From contig NZ_JANUGZ010000001.1 of the NCBI RefSeq assembly GCF_024753205.1, forward strand, positions 186,001-250,000: a stretch of DNA of 64,000 bases, given 5' to 3'. The position numbers and the translations under genes are program-made. The notes under the pieces were generated by a model. The model did no database searches, was not told the DNA's origin, and worked only from the letters and a program-made list of their open reading frames with translations. Origin of the DNA: Massilia aurea. GTDB taxonomy: Bacteria; Pseudomonadota; Gammaproteobacteria; Burkholderiales; Burkholderiaceae_D. Below are positions 17,948 to 25,732 of this stretch, piece by piece (positions within the stretch are counted from its first letter, which is position 1; every line of letters begins with the position of its first letter).

Positions 17948-18352
17948 TCAGTGCTTGTTGCCGAAGCGGCTGTCGCCCGCCGGTGCGACCTGCAGCGCCG
18001 CGCGCCGCATGGTGACCTCGGCGCCGGTGATCGGCGGCGCGCGGTTGCCCCAGCTGCTGCGCGCATAGGTCAGCACGGCGGCGATATCGGCGTCATCCAG
18101 GCTGGTGCTGAAATCGGGCATGCCCCCGCGCCCCTTGAGCAGCACTTCGGCCACGGCGTCGGCCGGCCCGATGGCGACCGGACTGGCCACGAGCGCCGGG
18201 AACGCGCCGGGAATGCCGCGGCCATTGGCCTGGTGGCAGGCCGCGCAGTTTTTGGCGAACAGGGCCTTGCCGTCTGCCGGCGCGGGTGCCTGGGCCTGGA
18301 CCGTGCCAGCCAATGAACAGACAATGACGAGTGCAAGGATTGGACTCTTCAT
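17948..18352 (-). CDS. Periplasmic c-type cytochrome of the amine oxidase operon
   Basis: 134 residues with a signal peptide (MKSPILALVIVCSLAGTVQA), a single haem-binding motif C36-A-A-C39-H40 and a likely axial Met at M78 in GRGGMPDF, i.e. a class I cytochrome c. A C-terminal extension (about residues 104-134) carries no further haem motif. Its ATG overlaps the TGA of the flavin amine oxidase by 4 bp, so the two are translationally coupled. In the nicotine-oxidising enzyme NicA2 a neighbouring cytochrome c (CycN) is the physiological electron acceptor; by analogy this protein is the probable acceptor for the oxidase (established for NicA2, inferred here). Confidence 0.9.
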   Translation of the reverse strand: MKSPILALVIVCSLAGTVQAQAPAPADGKALFAKNCAACHQANGRGIPGAFPALVASPVAIGPADAVAEVLLKGRGGMPDFSTSLDDADIAAVLTYARSSWGNRAPPITGAEVTMRRAALQVAPAGDSRFGNKH

Positions 18353-19935
18353 GCGCTGGCCCTCCGGTGCAGCGTCTCGACCTGCTGCCATGCCGATTCG
18401 ATGGCGCCGGCTTGCCAGCCCGTCAGGTAGCTCAGGTGTTCGCCCGCCAGCAGCACCCGGCGCTCACCATCGAGCAGGATCGGGTAGGCGCTCTTGCGCG
18501 CGGCGTCGGTCCATTCGGCCCAGCCGCCCAGGCTGTACTGCACACGGTGCCAGGCAACCGAGAAGCTGCTCTCGTAATTCGCCCGATAGGCAGGAAAGAT
18601 CTTTTCGCCGGCCGCGAGGGCAAACTCGGTCCGCTCGGCCGTGGTCATTCCGCTCACTTCAATGGCGTCGAGCGCGTAGTGGTAGTAGCCCAGCACGACA
18701 CCCTTTTTCTGCTGCCAGCCGCCGGACGGCAGCGAGATCGTGTTGATGCCTTTCAGGTCGGTCAGGACGTGGCCGCCGTAGATGTGGTCGTCTTCTTCCC
18801 AGAAGCGGCGCCCCATCTGCAGGCCGATCTTGCCGACTGGCGCGTACGGGACGGCCTTGATCGCGGCCTTGAATCCGTCGGAGAAATCGGTGTCGATCAT
18901 GCGCAGCACCGACAGCGGCACCGTGCACAGGCAATAGTCGGCCGTGACGCGCGAGAGCGCGCCGCTGGCCGTGTCGCGCACGTCGATCGTGACCTTGTCG
19001 TCGCCCTGGCGGATGCGCTGGACTTCGGCGTGGTAGCGGATGCGGCCGCCCAGCCGACTGGCGAAGGCGCGCGGGATCGCGTCCATGCCGCCGACCGGCT
19101 GGAACATCGTGGCGTGCATCGGGAACTCCTGCACCGCGCTGTAGACCTTGCCGACCCGTGCGGCCAGCAGATCGTGAAACGCCAGCGGATCGGACGGCGT
19201 GCCGGCGCCCGGCACCAGCCCCGCGCCGGGGTTGGTGGCAAAGCCACGGCCGCTGCGGCCTTTGTAGGCCAGGTCGCCGGCGTCCAGCGCCCCTTCGCGC
19301 TTGAGGTAGTCGAGCAGCAGGCGCTGGTCGTCGCCCGTCAGTTGCGTGTCGAGCGCGTGGCCGGTGACCGATTTGGCCAGCAGTTCGGCGACGTGGCCGC
19401 GCATATCGGCCTTGATCTGGGCGCCGCGCAGGCGCTGCTTCGACAGCGGCCCGCCATCCTCGAGGTACACGTACGCATGGTCATTCTCGTTGACCATCAC
19501 TTCGAGCGGCACCTTGAACTGGCGCGCATAGTAGAGCGTGGACTGGTGATCCAGCGGGATGCGCCACGGGCCGTGGTTGATGTACTGGCCGGCGTCGAAG
19601 CGGCACTGCTGGGCCTCGCCGCCCAGTTCGTGCAGCTTGAAGTCCTTGCGCGCGGTCTGGCAGCGCCCACCCGCATAGGGCCGCGCCTCGAGCACCTGGA
19701 CTTCGTAGCCCAGCTTGCCCAACTCGTAGGCCGCCGTCAGGCCGGCCAGTCCGGCGCCCAGCACGACGACTTTCTTCCCCTTGCCAGAGCCAGCGAGCAA
19801 AGGCGGCGTCGTAGTCCGGGAGGCAATCCCCATGCCCCAGGCATTCATCGAGCCCATCAACAGCGCCGAACCGCCAACGGCAGCGGCGCGGTACAAAAAC
19901 TCACGTCGGGTCAACGACGGTGTCAAACGTTTCAT
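18349..19935 (-). CDS. Tat-exported flavin monoamine oxidase/dehydrogenase
   Basis: 528 residues from the ATG at 19935, set by GGAGG five bases upstream. A Tat signal is evident: T9-R10-R11-E12-F13-L14 followed by YRAAAVGGSALLMGS. The FAD dinucleotide fold follows (VVVLGAGLAGLTAAYELGKL, ending VQVLEAR), then GGRCQT, a substrate domain, and the C-terminal FAD motif VLLAGEHLSYLTGWQAGAIE. This is the flavin amine oxidase family, which includes monoamine oxidase, tryptophan 2-monooxygenase and NicA2. Export in the folded state with FAD, plus coupling to a cytochrome c, suggests a periplasmic amine dehydrogenase rather than an oxygen-using oxidase (inference). The substrate is unknown. A putative sigma-54 promoter lies about 50-65 bases upstream. 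Confidence 0.92.
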   Translation of the reverse strand: MKRLTPSLTRREFLYRAAAVGGSALLMGSMNAWGMGIASRTTTPPLLAGSGKGKKVVVLGAGLAGLTAAYELGKLGYEVQVLEARPYAGGRCQTARKDFKLHELGGEAQQCRFDAGQYINHGPWRIPLDHQSTLYYARQFKVPLEVMVNENDHAYVYLEDGGPLSKQRLRGAQIKADMRGHVAELLAKSVTGHALDTQLTGDDQRLLLDYLKREGALDAGDLAYKGRSGRGFATNPGAGLVPGAGTPSDPLAFHDLLAARVGKVYSAVQEFPMHATMFQPVGGMDAIPRAFASRLGGRIRYHAEVQRIRQGDDKVTIDVRDTASGALSRVTADYCLCTVPLSVLRMIDTDFSDGFKAAIKAVPYAPVGKIGLQMGRRFWEEDDHIYGGHVLTDLKGINTISLPSGGWQQKKGVVLGYYHYALDAIEVSGMTTAERTEFALAAGEKIFPAYRANYESSFSVAWHRVQYSLGGWAEWTDAARKSAYPILLDGERRVLLAGEHLSYLTGWQAGAIESAWQQVETLHRRASA

Positions 19936-19985
19936 TCCTACCTCCACTTGGCGTTACTGAAAGACCTTGCAACTAATGGCCTATC

Positions 19986-20002
19986 AGCAATCCCTGTGCC
20001 AA
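19986..20002 (-). promoter_or_regulatory. Sigma-54 (RpoN) promoter of the amine oxidase operon
   Basis: On the minus strand the sequence is TTGGCACAGGGATTGCT. It has the invariant -24 GG and -12 GC separated by exactly ten bases, and matches the consensus YTGGCACGrNNNTTGCW at all but one fixed position. Transcription should start near 19976, leaving a leader of about 40 bases to the ATG at 19935. The orientation and distance fit the operon. Confidence 0.7.
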
Positions 20003-20065
20003 GCGACTGATGAAATCGTCAATACGAAAGACATTAAAATAAAGTGCAGCGCCAAATTTGCCGAA

Positions 20066-20094
20066 CGTAAGCCCGGCGTAAGCACAATCTTACG
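20066..20094. promoter_or_regulatory. Candidate upstream activator sites for the sigma-54 promoter
   Basis: CGTAAG occurs at 20066-20071 and 20077-20082, exactly 11 bp apart, and its inverse CTTACG at 20089-20094. The last two form the perfect inverted repeat CGTAAGCACAATCTTACG. They lie about 90-120 bp upstream of the predicted start, the usual distance for a bacterial enhancer-binding protein. The activator is not in the window. Confidence 0.45.
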
Positions 20095-20189
20095 AACAAG
20101 ATTCAGTAAAGGAGGTTCTCCATTCGTATTGACAATCGTGACGCGCCAGCCCGGATGCACATCGCATGCCGCGTCCATACTTTATTCAT

Positions 20190-20203
20190 CCTGACCCGTC
20201 AGG
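20190..20203. other. Perfect palindrome CCTGAC-CC-GTCAGG
   Basis: A 14-bp inverted repeat at the outer edge of the 355-base gap between the transposase remnant and the amine oxidase operon. It may be a weak terminator for the remnant or a further protein-binding site. No T-run follows in either direction. Confidence 0.35.
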
Positions 20204-20290
20204 GATCGTGCTTAGCCAGCATATCGACACCGCGCACGTGCCGGGAGCATGCAAAATCGTCACTGCACCGTTGTGGCGTAAAGACGCACT

Positions 20291-21022
20291 TCATTGGGTG
20301 CGATCGATGTCGTCGTGTTCCAGCCAGTAGTTGAACTGGCCATAGCTGGGAATCGCGCCGGGGGGGTAATCGGCGAAGTGCTCGCGCAGCATCTGGCGGT
20401 ACGCAGCCGGCCGCGAGAAGCGGGGATGGTTGGCGGCAAACTGTGCAGCGGCGGCCAGGAACAGCGCCCGCAGCGCGGCGTCGGTATTGGTGCCCGCATT
20501 GGCGCTGCTCGTCGCACCGTTGCGCGGGCGGCCGCGCTTGACGCCGGCACTGGCCGCCCGCGTCTTGCCACGCGCACCGGAGTTGGCGTAATCGGGCAGC
20601 AACGCGTCGACCGTCTGGCCGCGCTCCCAGTAGCGGCGCAGGTAGCGCATGAGACTGGCGACGGAGATCCCGTGGGCGCGACTGTAGGCGCTGAGCAGGG
20701 CTGCGCGCGGACGCGGAAAATAGAGCTGCGGCAGGTCGTGATGCAGGGCTGTCACGGCATCCCACGCCTTCATCTGCAGCAGGTGGTGTTTGCCGGATGG
20801 GGCGTCGATGCGCGGTGCGCGGCAAGGATCGGCGAGCAGCAACCGGGCGCGCCGCGTCGACACGTCCGCCACCAGCACGTGCAGCGGCGTGCTGCGCGGT
20901 GTCGCGCTTGGGCGCCGCAGTGCAAAGGTATAGGCCACGGAATGCGTGACGTCGATCCACAGGATCCGCACCAGATGGCCCGGGGGATCGCGGTATTCGA
21001 GGACATCGTTATGCAAGAACAT
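20291..21022 (-). pseudogene. Truncated Tn7/Mu-like (TnsB-type) transposase, N-terminal part
   Basis: 243 residues with a good start: AGGAG lies six bases before the ATG at 21022. It begins MFLHNDVLEYRDPPGHLVRI and contains a helix-turn-helix-like region around GISVASLMRYLRRYWERGQT, then a basic GVKRGRPRNG linker and SRPAAYRQMLREHFADY. This order resembles the DNA-binding N-terminus of TnsB/Mu-type DDE transposases, which run to 600-700 residues. The frame stops at YWLEHDDIDRTQ before any DDE catalytic core, and none of the following frames restores one. It is therefore most likely a remnant, though it could be expressed as a DNA-binding fragment. The family assignment rests on recollection of similar proteins. 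Confidence 0.6.
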
Positions 21023-21110
21023 CGGCCGCTCCTGGCTTTGAGTTCATTGCTTATATGCAAAGAACGCGCCAGGCACGGTCATGGCGGCCCGCGCCGGGGC
21101 CGCCGGTCAA

Positions 21111-21425
21111 TCATTTCTGCGCCAGGATCCATTTCGCCAGCACCTTGGCTTCAGCTTCTGTCACCTGCGGATTGGCCGGCATCGGAATCGGGCCCCAGGT
21201 GCCGCTGCTGCCTTTCTGGATCTTCTGGACGAGGCGCGCTTCGGCGCCGGCATCCTTCGCATACTTGGCCGCGACGTCCTTGTAGGCCGGGCCGACCAGT
21301 TTGGTGCCGACGGCGTGGCAGGCCATGCAGGCCCGGGCCTTGGCCAGGTCGGCGTTCGCCTGGGCGTCAGGGACGGCGGCGACGGCAAAGGTCGCTGCCA
21401 GGGTCAGGGTCAGGTATTTCTTCAT
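21111..21425 (-). CDS. Cytochrome c-551/c8-type protein
   Basis: 104 residues from MKKYLTLTLA with a signal peptide cleaved near DAQAN. The haem motif is C33-M-A-C36-H37 and the axial Met is M82 in WGPIPMPAN, the signature of the small c8/c-551 cytochromes. It is a periplasmic electron carrier between respiratory complexes or to peroxidases and nitrite-type reductases. It stands alone, downstream of LysR on the same strand. It might also serve the amine dehydrogenase 1.2 kb away, but the coupled cytochrome there is the better candidate. Confidence 0.9.
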   Translation of the reverse strand: MKKYLTLTLAATFAVAAVPDAQANADLAKARACMACHAVGTKLVGPAYKDVAAKYAKDAGAEARLVQKIQKGSSGTWGPIPMPANPQVTEAEAKVLAKWILAQK

Positions 21426-21528
21426 GATGCTCCAGTGGCTGGGTTGATCGTACGGCGCAGGCGCCCTGGCGGGCACCACCTGACATCATAGCGGGAAACC
21501 CCATTGGCATGCCAACGCGACGGTGAGC

Positions 21529-22467
21529 TCAGGCGTCCGCGAGGCGCAGGTCGGGGTCGGCCTCGAACACCCCGGCCAGCCAGCTGGCAAATGCCTGCAG
21601 GCGGGGATTGGCGATGCGCCCGCGCGGGTACAGCAGGGACACCGGCATCGGCGTCGGGCACATGGCGGGCAGCACGACAGCCAGCGCGCCCTGCGCCACG
21701 TGCGTGCGCACCTGGTAGCGCGCCAGTTGCGCCAGTCCCAGCCCCTGCAGCGCGCACAGCAGATTGGCCTCGGCGTCGTTCACGGCAATGCCGCCATCGA
21801 TGGCCACCCGGACCACGCTCCCCGCGCCCTCCCCCTTCTCTTCACCCGCGAGCGTCCACTCGAACGCGCGGCCGGTGCGCCCCGAGAAATGCACGATCGC
21901 ATTGTGCTCGGCCAATGCATCGACGGTTGCAGGCGTGCCCCGCCTCGCCAGATAGCCGGGCGTGGCGGCGATCACAAAGCGCATCAGGCCGATCCGGCGC
22001 GCAACCAGGCTGGAATCGGGCAAGTCGCCCACGCGCAACGCGCAATCGATGCCTTCGGCGGTCAGGTCGACCAGGCGGTCGCCGAGAATGATCGTCAGGT
22101 CAAGCGCCGGAAATGCCTGACGGAACTCACCGATGCGCGGCACCACGATGGCGCGTCCAAGCGCACCCGGCAGGTCGATGCGCAGCCGGCCCTGCATGCG
22201 CCCGGCGTGCTCGCCCAGAAAGTCGGCTTCGGCGTCGTCGATGGCGGCCAGGATGGCGTTGCAGTGGGCGTAATAGCGCTCACCTTCGGGCGTCAGTGAC
22301 AACCGGCGCGTCGTGCGCTGCAGCAGTTGCGCACCCAGATAACGTTCAAGATTCTGAAGCGTCGCCGTCAGCGAGGCGCGTGGCAAGTCCAGCGACTCGG
22401 CTGCGCGTGTAAAACTGTTCGCCTCGACGATGCGCACGAACGTCTGCATCGCTTTCACCTTGTCCAT
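21529..22467 (-). CDS. LysR-family regulator, divergent from an MFS transporter
   Basis: 312 residues. The N-terminal helix-turn-helix is MQTFVRIVEANSFTRAAESL followed by LPRASLTATLQNLERYLGAQ, then the typical LQRTTRRLSLTPEGERYY and an effector-binding domain (about 92-300). It belongs to the CrgA/DmlR-like branch. It is divergently transcribed from the MFS gene with 108 bases between them. That gap contains dyad TTCA-N7-TGAA (22473-22487), a plausible LysR box. Likely roles are autorepression and control of the transporter. Confidence 0.92.
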   Translation of the reverse strand: MDKVKAMQTFVRIVEANSFTRAAESLDLPRASLTATLQNLERYLGAQLLQRTTRRLSLTPEGERYYAHCNAILAAIDDAEADFLGEHAGRMQGRLRIDLPGALGRAIVVPRIGEFRQAFPALDLTIILGDRLVDLTAEGIDCALRVGDLPDSSLVARRIGLMRFVIAATPGYLARRGTPATVDALAEHNAIVHFSGRTGRAFEWTLAGEEKGEGAGSVVRVAIDGGIAVNDAEANLLCALQGLGLAQLARYQVRTHVAQGALAVVLPAMCPTPMPVSLLYPRGRIANPRLQAFASWLAGVFEADPDLRLADA

Positions 22468-22472
22468 GATTG

Positions 22473-22487
22473 TTCATATAAAGTGAA
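22473..22487. promoter_or_regulatory. Candidate LysR box in the divergent LysR/MFS gap
   Basis: TTCATATAAAGTGAA has inverted TTCA/TGAA arms and contains the T-N11-A core. It sits just upstream of the LysR ATG (22467). A second imperfect dyad, GGTATAA-gcgca-TTATGCC, follows at about 22489-22507. Confidence 0.4.
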
Positions 22488-22575
22488 TGGTATAAGCGCA
22501 TTATGCCCTGATTATCTTCGCCGGCGAACTGGCTAACATGGCGTCATTCCCTCATTCAATCCCATGGAGTTCGCC

Positions 22576-23784
22576 ATGCACACCCCCAGGTCATCATCCA
22601 TCTCGTCCGGCATGGTCATGCTGCTGGCCGCTGCGGCCGGCATCATCGTCGCCAATCTTTATTATGCGCAGCCGCTTGTCGGCCCGATCGGCGCCGCGCT
22701 GGGCTTGCCGCCGGCAGCGGCGGGCCTGATTGTCACGCTGACCCAGATCGGCTACACGCTGGGCCTGCTGTTCATCGTGCCGCTCGGCGACCTGGTGGAA
22801 AACCGGCGTCTGATCGTCACCGGCCTGCTTGTCACGAGCGCTGCCTTGCTGGTCGCAGCCACCGCCACCACCGCGTGGGCGTTCCTGCTGGCCGCGCTGA
22901 CCATCGGCCTGGGTGCCGTGGTGGCTCAGGTGCTGGTGCCGTTTGCCGCGCACCTGGCGCCAGAAGCCACGCGCGGCCAGATCGTCGGCAAGGTGGTCAG
23001 TGGCCTGCTGCTGGGGATCATGGTGGCGCGGCCTGTCGCGAGCGTGCTGGCTGGCCTGGGGGGCTGGCACACCGTGTTCGGGATCGCCGCTGCGCTGGTT
23101 GCCGTGCTGGCCGTGGTCCTGCAACTGAAGCTGCCGCTGCGCCAGCCAACGGCGACACAACCGTACCGGCGCCTGATCGGCTCGCTGTGGCCGTTGCTGG
23201 CGACAACCGTGGTGCTGCGCCAGCGCGCGCTGTATCACGCTGGCCTGTTCGGCGCCTTCAGCCTGTTCTGGACCGTGGCCCCGCAAGCGCTGGCCGGCCC
23301 GGCCTTCGGCCTCACACAGAATGGGATCGCGCTGTTTGCCCTGGTCGGCATGGCCGGCGCCGTGGCCTCGCCTGTCGCCGGGCGCCTGGCCGATGCCGGT
23401 CACACGCTGAAAGCCACTGCCGTCGCCCTGGTCGTCGGCGCGCTGAGCTTCCTGCTGCCGTTGTTTGCACCGGCGTCAAAACCGGTCGCGCTTGGCTTGC
23501 TGGCCGTGGCCGCCATCGCGCTGGATGCTGCGGTGGCCGCCAACCTGGTTCTGGGCCAGCGCGCGCTGTTCGCGCTGGGCGCCGACATGCGCAGCCGGCT
23601 GAACGGCCTGTACTTTGCGCTGTTCTTTGCGGGCGGCGCGGTCGGCTCCGCGCTGGGCGGCTGGGTATATGCGGCGCATGGCTGGCATGCGGCGCTGCTG
23701 GTCGGCATGCTGCTGCCAGCGCTGGCGCTGCCGGTCTGGGTCCACGAAGCCATCAGGCATCCGGCCGCACGCCAGAGCGCATAG
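22576..23784 (+). CDS. MFS transporter (drug/sugar efflux type)
   Basis: A 402-residue inner-membrane protein with twelve hydrophobic segments in two six-helix halves. The helix 2-3 loop carries the MFS motif-A variant PLGDLVENRRLIV. YYAQPLVGPIGAALGLPPAAAG at the end of helix 1 is typical of the YfmO/YnfM-like efflux MFS group. The ATG at 22576 is preferred because GGAG lies six bases upstream; the ATG at 22564 that overlaps this GGAG has none. It is probably a proton-driven exporter controlled by the divergent LysR. Substrate unknown. Confidence 0.9.
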   Translation: MHTPRSSSISSGMVMLLAAAAGIIVANLYYAQPLVGPIGAALGLPPAAAGLIVTLTQIGYTLGLLFIVPLGDLVENRRLIVTGLLVTSAALLVAATATTAWAFLLAALTIGLGAVVAQVLVPFAAHLAPEATRGQIVGKVVSGLLLGIMVARPVASVLAGLGGWHTVFGIAAALVAVLAVVLQLKLPLRQPTATQPYRRLIGSLWPLLATTVVLRQRALYHAGLFGAFSLFWTVAPQALAGPAFGLTQNGIALFALVGMAGAVASPVAGRLADAGHTLKATAVALVVGALSFLLPLFAPASKPVALGLLAVAAIALDAAVAANLVLGQRALFALGADMRSRLNGLYFALFFAGGAVGSALGGWVYAAHGWHAALLVGMLLPALALPVWVHEAIRHPAARQSA

Positions 23785-23842
23785 ACCACGCGCCGGATTA
23801 AGATGTGTTTTAATCAACCTTTATCCTGATCCGGAGCACGCA

Positions 23843-24376
23843 ATGCACACGAACGACCAAGGCGCGACGCCGACCAAAGCCGAACTGGACGAAGCCGCGC
23901 TGAACATGGCGCGCAATATGTTCCAGTATGCGCGCTCAGGCGACGCCGACCATCTCGCCGCCTTCCTGTCGCGCGGCCTGCCGCCGAACCTGCGCAACGA
24001 AAAAGGCGACAGCCTCTTGATGCTGGCCAGCTACCACTGCCACCTGGATGCGACGCGGGTCTTGCTCGAGCACGGCGCCGATCCGCACCTGATCAACGAT
24101 GCGGGGCAAACGCCATTGCACGGCGCCGCGTTCAAGGGCGACCTGGCGGTCACGACACTGTTGCTCGACAAGGGCGCTTTGCCGGACTTTGCCGGCCCGT
24201 CTGGCCGCACGGCGCTGATGTTCGCCGCGATGTTCAACCGGGTCGCCATCGCCAAGCTGTTGATGGAACGCGGCGCCGACCCGGCAGCGCGCGATGGGGC
24301 CGGCACGACCGCCTACGATGCGGCGATCAAGATGGGCGCCGCCGACACTGCAGCCTTGCTGGCGCCGGCGAACTGA
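23843..24376 (+). CDS. Ankyrin repeat protein
   Basis: A 177-residue soluble protein. After a helical start (residues 1-45), ankyrin repeats run from about 50 to 175: GDSLLMLASYHCHLDATRVL, then GQTPLHGAAFKGDLAVTTLL, GRTALMFAAMFNRVAIAKLL and a final partial GTTAYDAAIKMGAADTAALL. GGAG six bases before the ATG at 23843 fixes the start. No signal peptide is seen, so it is probably cytosolic and mediates protein binding. Its 3' end overlaps the convergent PEP-CTERM gene by 64 bp. Confidence 0.88.
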   Translation: MHTNDQGATPTKAELDEAALNMARNMFQYARSGDADHLAAFLSRGLPPNLRNEKGDSLLMLASYHCHLDATRVLLEHGADPHLINDAGQTPLHGAAFKGDLAVTTLLLDKGALPDFAGPSGRTALMFAAMFNRVAIAKLLMERGADPAARDGAGTTAYDAAIKMGAADTAALLAPAN

Positions 24377-24987
24377 CGGCGACGCACGAACCAGGCTGCC
24401 ACCAGGCCGAGGCCGACGATGGCGCCGGTAGCCGGTTCCGGCACCTCGGTCACTTCCCGCGCGGCAGCCACCAGCATGCCGCTCGCGCCGCTGCAGTCGG
24501 GATACTCGACACCGCAGCCGAACGGCTCATCGCTGTTGGCATCGGTCACGCTGAACAGCGCGCCCTGGCTCACCATCCGGAAATCCGAGTTGCCGTCCGA
24601 GGCGAAAATACTGCCGCCAACGAGGCCACCCGCCAGAAATGTCAGGTCCATCACGATGCGGTCGTAGTAATTGCGCGGCGGCGTGCGGTAGCCATAGTCG
24701 ATCAGGTTGTGCTGGCCACCGACATACGGGTCGTCGAACCAGTAGCGCAGGGACAGCAGGCTCGACTGCGGATCGATGCATGGCGGACCGATATCGCATT
24801 CGTTGCGGATATTCAAGTACAGCGCGCCGTTGGCAACGGCTTCCTCGGAGAACGCCAGTTCCAGGTTGAGGCCGGTCGGCATCGAACTGGATGCGCTCAC
24901 TTGCTGCCAGCTGTAGGTCACTGCGGCCTGCGCCGGCAGCGCCAGGGTGGCGGCCAGCAATAAGGCGACGGGGGCAATGTGCGTCAT
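24313..24987 (-). CDS. PEP-CTERM sorting-domain protein with a C-terminal extension
   Basis: 224 residues. A signal peptide (MTHIAPVALLLAATLALPAQ, cut near AQAAV) is followed by a secreted beta-rich domain with two cysteine pairs (CDIGPPC; CGVEYPDC). A PEP-CTERM tripartite signal comes next: VPEPATGAIVGLG, a hydrophobic segment and RRRQ. Exosortase EpsH/XrtA-type enzymes process such proteins at the inner membrane, but none is in this window. Usually the chain ends just after the arginines. Here about 19 further residues follow, and they overlap the convergent ankyrin gene by 64 bp. GAGGAG seven bases upstream supports the ATG at 24987. Confidence 0.88.
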   Translation of the reverse strand: MTHIAPVALLLAATLALPAQAAVTYSWQQVSASSSMPTGLNLELAFSEEAVANGALYLNIRNECDIGPPCIDPQSSLLSLRYWFDDPYVGGQHNLIDYGYRTPPRNYYDRIVMDLTFLAGGLVGGSIFASDGNSDFRMVSQGALFSVTDANSDEPFGCGVEYPDCSGASGMLVAAAREVTEVPEPATGAIVGLGLVAAWFVRRRQFAGASKAAVSAAPILIAAS

Positions 24988-25258
24988 TAATGATCTCCTC
25001 GGAAAGTTTCAACAATACTTCAGCAAGATTCGCGCCTGTGAATCTGGGAGCTGCATCCCATTGATTCCAAATAAGATTTATGTAGGATGCGTAGTTTTTA
25101 CAGACGATGTGTCAAGTTCTCCGACAAGACATGTCACATTCACAACGAGTGATGCTGGCGATGTGGGCGCCGGCATGCCAGCCCCGGAGCCAGCACTTCA
25201 CCTATAATCGTGAGCGCCCTCATACCGGGGCGCGATTCCACTGATACGAAGGACCCCG

Positions 25259-25729
25259 ATGAAAGCCCTGCCCCTGCCCGTCCTCATGTTCACCCTGCTG
25301 ACTGCCAGCAGCACTGCACTGGCCGACGATGCCGCGCTGCTCAAATGCCGCACCCTGAGCGACACCGCCACGCGCGTGGCCTGCTACGACGCGATTCCCG
25401 TCGGCGTCGCCGGCCCGGCCGTTGCCGCTGCTGCTGCTGCTGCGCCGGCCCGTACGCCGGAACAGTACTTTGGCCTGGAAGCGGTCAAGCAGCGCGAAGC
25501 GCAGCCGGCGTCGATCCGCAGCACCGTCGTGGGTGATTTCGATGGCTGGGGCCCCGGCTCGCAGATCCGCCTGGCCAATGGCCAGGTCTGGCGCGTCATC
25601 GACGGCAGCGACGCCGTCCTGCCGCGCACGAAGGACGCGGCGGTGACCATCGAGCGCAATGTGTTCGGCACGCTGTTCCTGAAAGTCGATGGCGGCAACA
25701 GCTCGGCCAAGGTGCGCCGGGTGCAATAA
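25259..25729 (+). CDS. Secreted hypothetical protein
   Basis: 156 residues with a Sec signal peptide (MKALPLPVLMFTLLTASSTA, cleaved near ALADD). The mature part opens with a short Cys pair motif, LLKCRTLSDTATRVACYDAI, a pattern shared by several small periplasmic proteins of Gram-negative bacteria. An Ala/Pro linker encoded partly by a GCT/CTG run (about 25422-25445) follows. The C-terminal beta-rich domain (about 80-156) contains GQVWRVIDGSDAVL and FLKVDGGNSSAKVRRVQ. It is probably periplasmic. The function is not recognised, and no neighbour suggests one. Confidence 0.75.
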   Translation: MKALPLPVLMFTLLTASSTALADDAALLKCRTLSDTATRVACYDAIPVGVAGPAVAAAAAAAPARTPEQYFGLEAVKQREAQPASIRSTVVGDFDGWGPGSQIRLANGQVWRVIDGSDAVLPRTKDAAVTIERNVFGTLFLKVDGGNSSAKVRRVQ

Positions 25730-25732
25730 ACG

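Noticed and set aside
19984..20178. A 64-codon minus-strand frame upstream of the amine oxidase
   Set aside because: It covers the sigma-54 promoter and repeat sites and has no start signal; the region is better explained as regulatory.
25103..25130. A TTGACA-like hexamer on the minus strand upstream of the PEP-CTERM gene
   Set aside because: No -10 hexamer stands at an acceptable distance, so I did not call a promoter.
25422..25445. A CTG/GCT trinucleotide run
   Set aside because: It encodes an ordinary Ala linker in a secreted protein and is too short to call a functional repeat.
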